Origin: Centropus unirufus
Taxonomy: Eukaryota > Chordata > Aves > Cuculiformes > Centropidae
Assembly (NCBI GenBank): GCA_013397695.1
Contig: VYZI01000087.1
Span: forward strand, 2,204,055-2,268,054
Direction: 5' to 3'
Length of the DNA: 64,000 nucleotides
The translations under genes and the position numbers were made by a program. The notes under the pieces are model-generated. The model was not told the origin of the DNA. It made no database searches and saw only the letters and a list, made by a program, of their open reading frames with translations. This document shows, in pieces, positions 62,396 through 64,000 of the stretch; position 1 is the first letter of the stretch; the number at the start of each line of letters is the position of its first letter.

Positions 62396-64000
62396 AATGC
62401 AAGAAGAGGAAAACAAAAGGTTTTCAACATTGTCCTACAGTGAACCATCAGCGGTACATTTTGAAATCGAGGAGGAGATCAGTCATTAGAAAAGACCTGG
62501 GCTCAAAAAGAGGATGCCTCAAGGCCTTCATGCATGTGCTCCGCTCTGTCTTTAGCTTATCTTCTTGTGAAGAGCAACTACCCCCAGGAGATGAGAGATA
62601 AGGTCAATGGCAAGTTATTGCCAAACTGTGGCTAATTCTATTAGTTTCGTTTTTTTCAAAGAGAGGAAATAATGTATGCAGAGCAGCAGATGTTCATAGT
62701 GGGTCAGTCAGGAAGTGTGGGGTTGGGTATCTAAAAGACAGATATTTTGGTTTCACGTTTCTCTCAGAGAAAAAAACTAAATAGAATTTTTTTTAGCAAA
62801 AAAATGCAAAGTTTGAGTTCACCTGTCATTACTTAAGTTATCAATGGACATGTTTCACACTGAAGAAGGCCACTTCAAGTGAAATACTTCCCATCTGTGG
62901 CTGCACTTATTATATTAGCAATTACAATAGGTAAAAACACTGCTTCTTTGCATCATAGCACAGCTAGACAGAACACCAATGAGAGATTATTAACTCTCTT
63001 CCCACGAGAGCTGAGGCATAATTGGTTTAAAGCTGAAGTTTCACCTACACCTTCATCCAGCACTCATAATGAAAAAAGGGCAATCCCAGTTTCTGCTGTC
63101 CTTGTCTGCCTCTCGCCATCTTCACTCCACCTTGGCCCATGTAGATAAGAAAGAAGAGGGCTCAGACACCCAAGACCATGACTTCAAAATACACGTTGTG
63201 AATACTGCAAGCAATGGAAAAGAGAGAATCAACTGGAGGTCATTTGTTTAAATTACAAAACAAACAAAAAAATAATTTAATTTGGCTTTTCATGATCATT
63301 ACCTGTTAGCAGTAAACTAACTTATAATCCTTACTGCTGTAAATGTTCATGAAATACTAAAACAGCAAAACCATTCAGAAGCTCACAGGAGTTGTCCTTG
63401 AACAGCTTAGCTGGCTGAAATGCCTGGAATTCGATCTGCATGTTACGTCAGTCAGTTCCATCTCTCTTCTGAGGAAGAAGATGAAAAGAGTGACTCTAAT
63501 CAAGCAAAGCATTCTGTGTTGTGCAATTTGTTAATAAAAAATCCACACAGCCAGCAAACAACTGATTGCTGTGAAGACAAAAAGAAAATGAAAAATCTAT
63601 TGTGTCAAGACATCTATGAATACCCTAAAATACATTAAGACATATCACAGTCAATTTGGAAAAAGAAAACAAAAACAAAACAAAACATGTAGGCAATGTG
63701 CCAGTGATACACTAAGAAAGAGGATTTTCGTGAACAGAAAAATCATCAAGTTTCGTGAAAACCTCCATGATGATTAAAAAAAAAAAAGCACACTAATAAT
63801 TTGTGTTGAAATATTCAAGCAGAAAAGTTGAGAGTAAAGCTGCCTTGGAAGTGGTATTTCTTGCTGACATTCATTTTAGGTACTCTTTTAGACCTTCAAA
63901 CATCATGGCTTTATTTATGTCTGTGCTGAGAACAAATTTGCTGCTTTCCCAGGCCTCTTCAAAAATGGTGTTTAATCATTCTATCAAAAATCAGGCTCTG
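62396..64000. other. Intergenic DNA beyond the CR1 fragment
   Basis: About 1.6 kb with short A-runs and small random frames on the plus strand (for example 62879-63148). No splice-supported or family-matching sequence seen. Confidence 0.55.

Noticed and set aside
62032..62396. Frames within the CR1 fragment on both strands
   Set aside because: Broken remnants or antisense of a truncated LINE; no intact reverse transcriptase.
1..64000. Search for CRISPR arrays, operons, phage or bacterial systems, tRNA and rRNA genes
   Set aside because: The window is vertebrate nuclear DNA with one multi-exon gene. I saw no regularly spaced repeats, no tRNA-like fold and no prokaryotic gene.
53651..64000. 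Possible end of the neighbouring gene CMIP
   Set aside because: Expected from mammalian gene order, but no coding sequence of it was recognised in this stretch.

Overview
This is vertebrate nuclear DNA, almost certainly from a bird. It holds most of one gene, phospholipase C gamma 2 (PLCG2), on the minus strand. The bird assignment rests on a CR1 LINE fragment of the avian type at 61746-62395, a compact gene (about 52 kb in view; the human gene is much longer), and a protein that is close to but distinct from mammalian PLCG2. I cannot name the species. A 35-base run of N at 61238-61272 marks an assembly gap.

Layout in transcript order (high to low coordinates). 53650-64000 is upstream intergenic DNA with the CR1 fragment, the gap and a weak retroviral-LTR-like stretch near 58860-59170. 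52890-53650 is a CpG island holding the inferred promoter and the non-coding exon 1 (donor at 53206/53207). Intron 1 runs 49221-53206. Exon 2 (48984-49220) carries the start codon at 49179. Intron 2 is 14.6 kb (34362-48983) and holds a GATA microsatellite and an LTR-like stretch. Exons 3 to 31 then follow down to 594. Positions 1-593 belong to intron 31.

I placed 30 coding exons by reading splice sites. Every intron is GT-AG, every junction keeps frame, and together they give 3570 coding bases, or 1190 codons. Human PLCG2 is 1265 residues, so about 75 C-terminal residues, expected from two more exons, lie before position 1. Encoded domains in order: N-terminal PH (about 20-131), EF-hand region (about 135-300), X-box (about 312-456, with catalytic His327 and His372), first half of the split PH (about 470-520), N-SH2 (about 532-636), C-SH2 (about 647-736), BTK-site linker (Tyr754 and Tyr759), SH3 (about 770-830), second half of the split PH (about 830-914), Y-box (about 930-1044) and C2 (about 1040-1170).

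The enzyme cleaves PIP2 to IP3 and diacylglycerol downstream of SYK/BTK-coupled receptors in B cells and myeloid cells. I found no second protein-coding gene, no RNA gene and no novel system. The points worth checking are sequence differences in PLCG2 (the residue matching human P522, the BTK tyrosine spacing, the N-terminus), clustered weak splice donors, three intronic inverted repeats, and two possible old LTRs.
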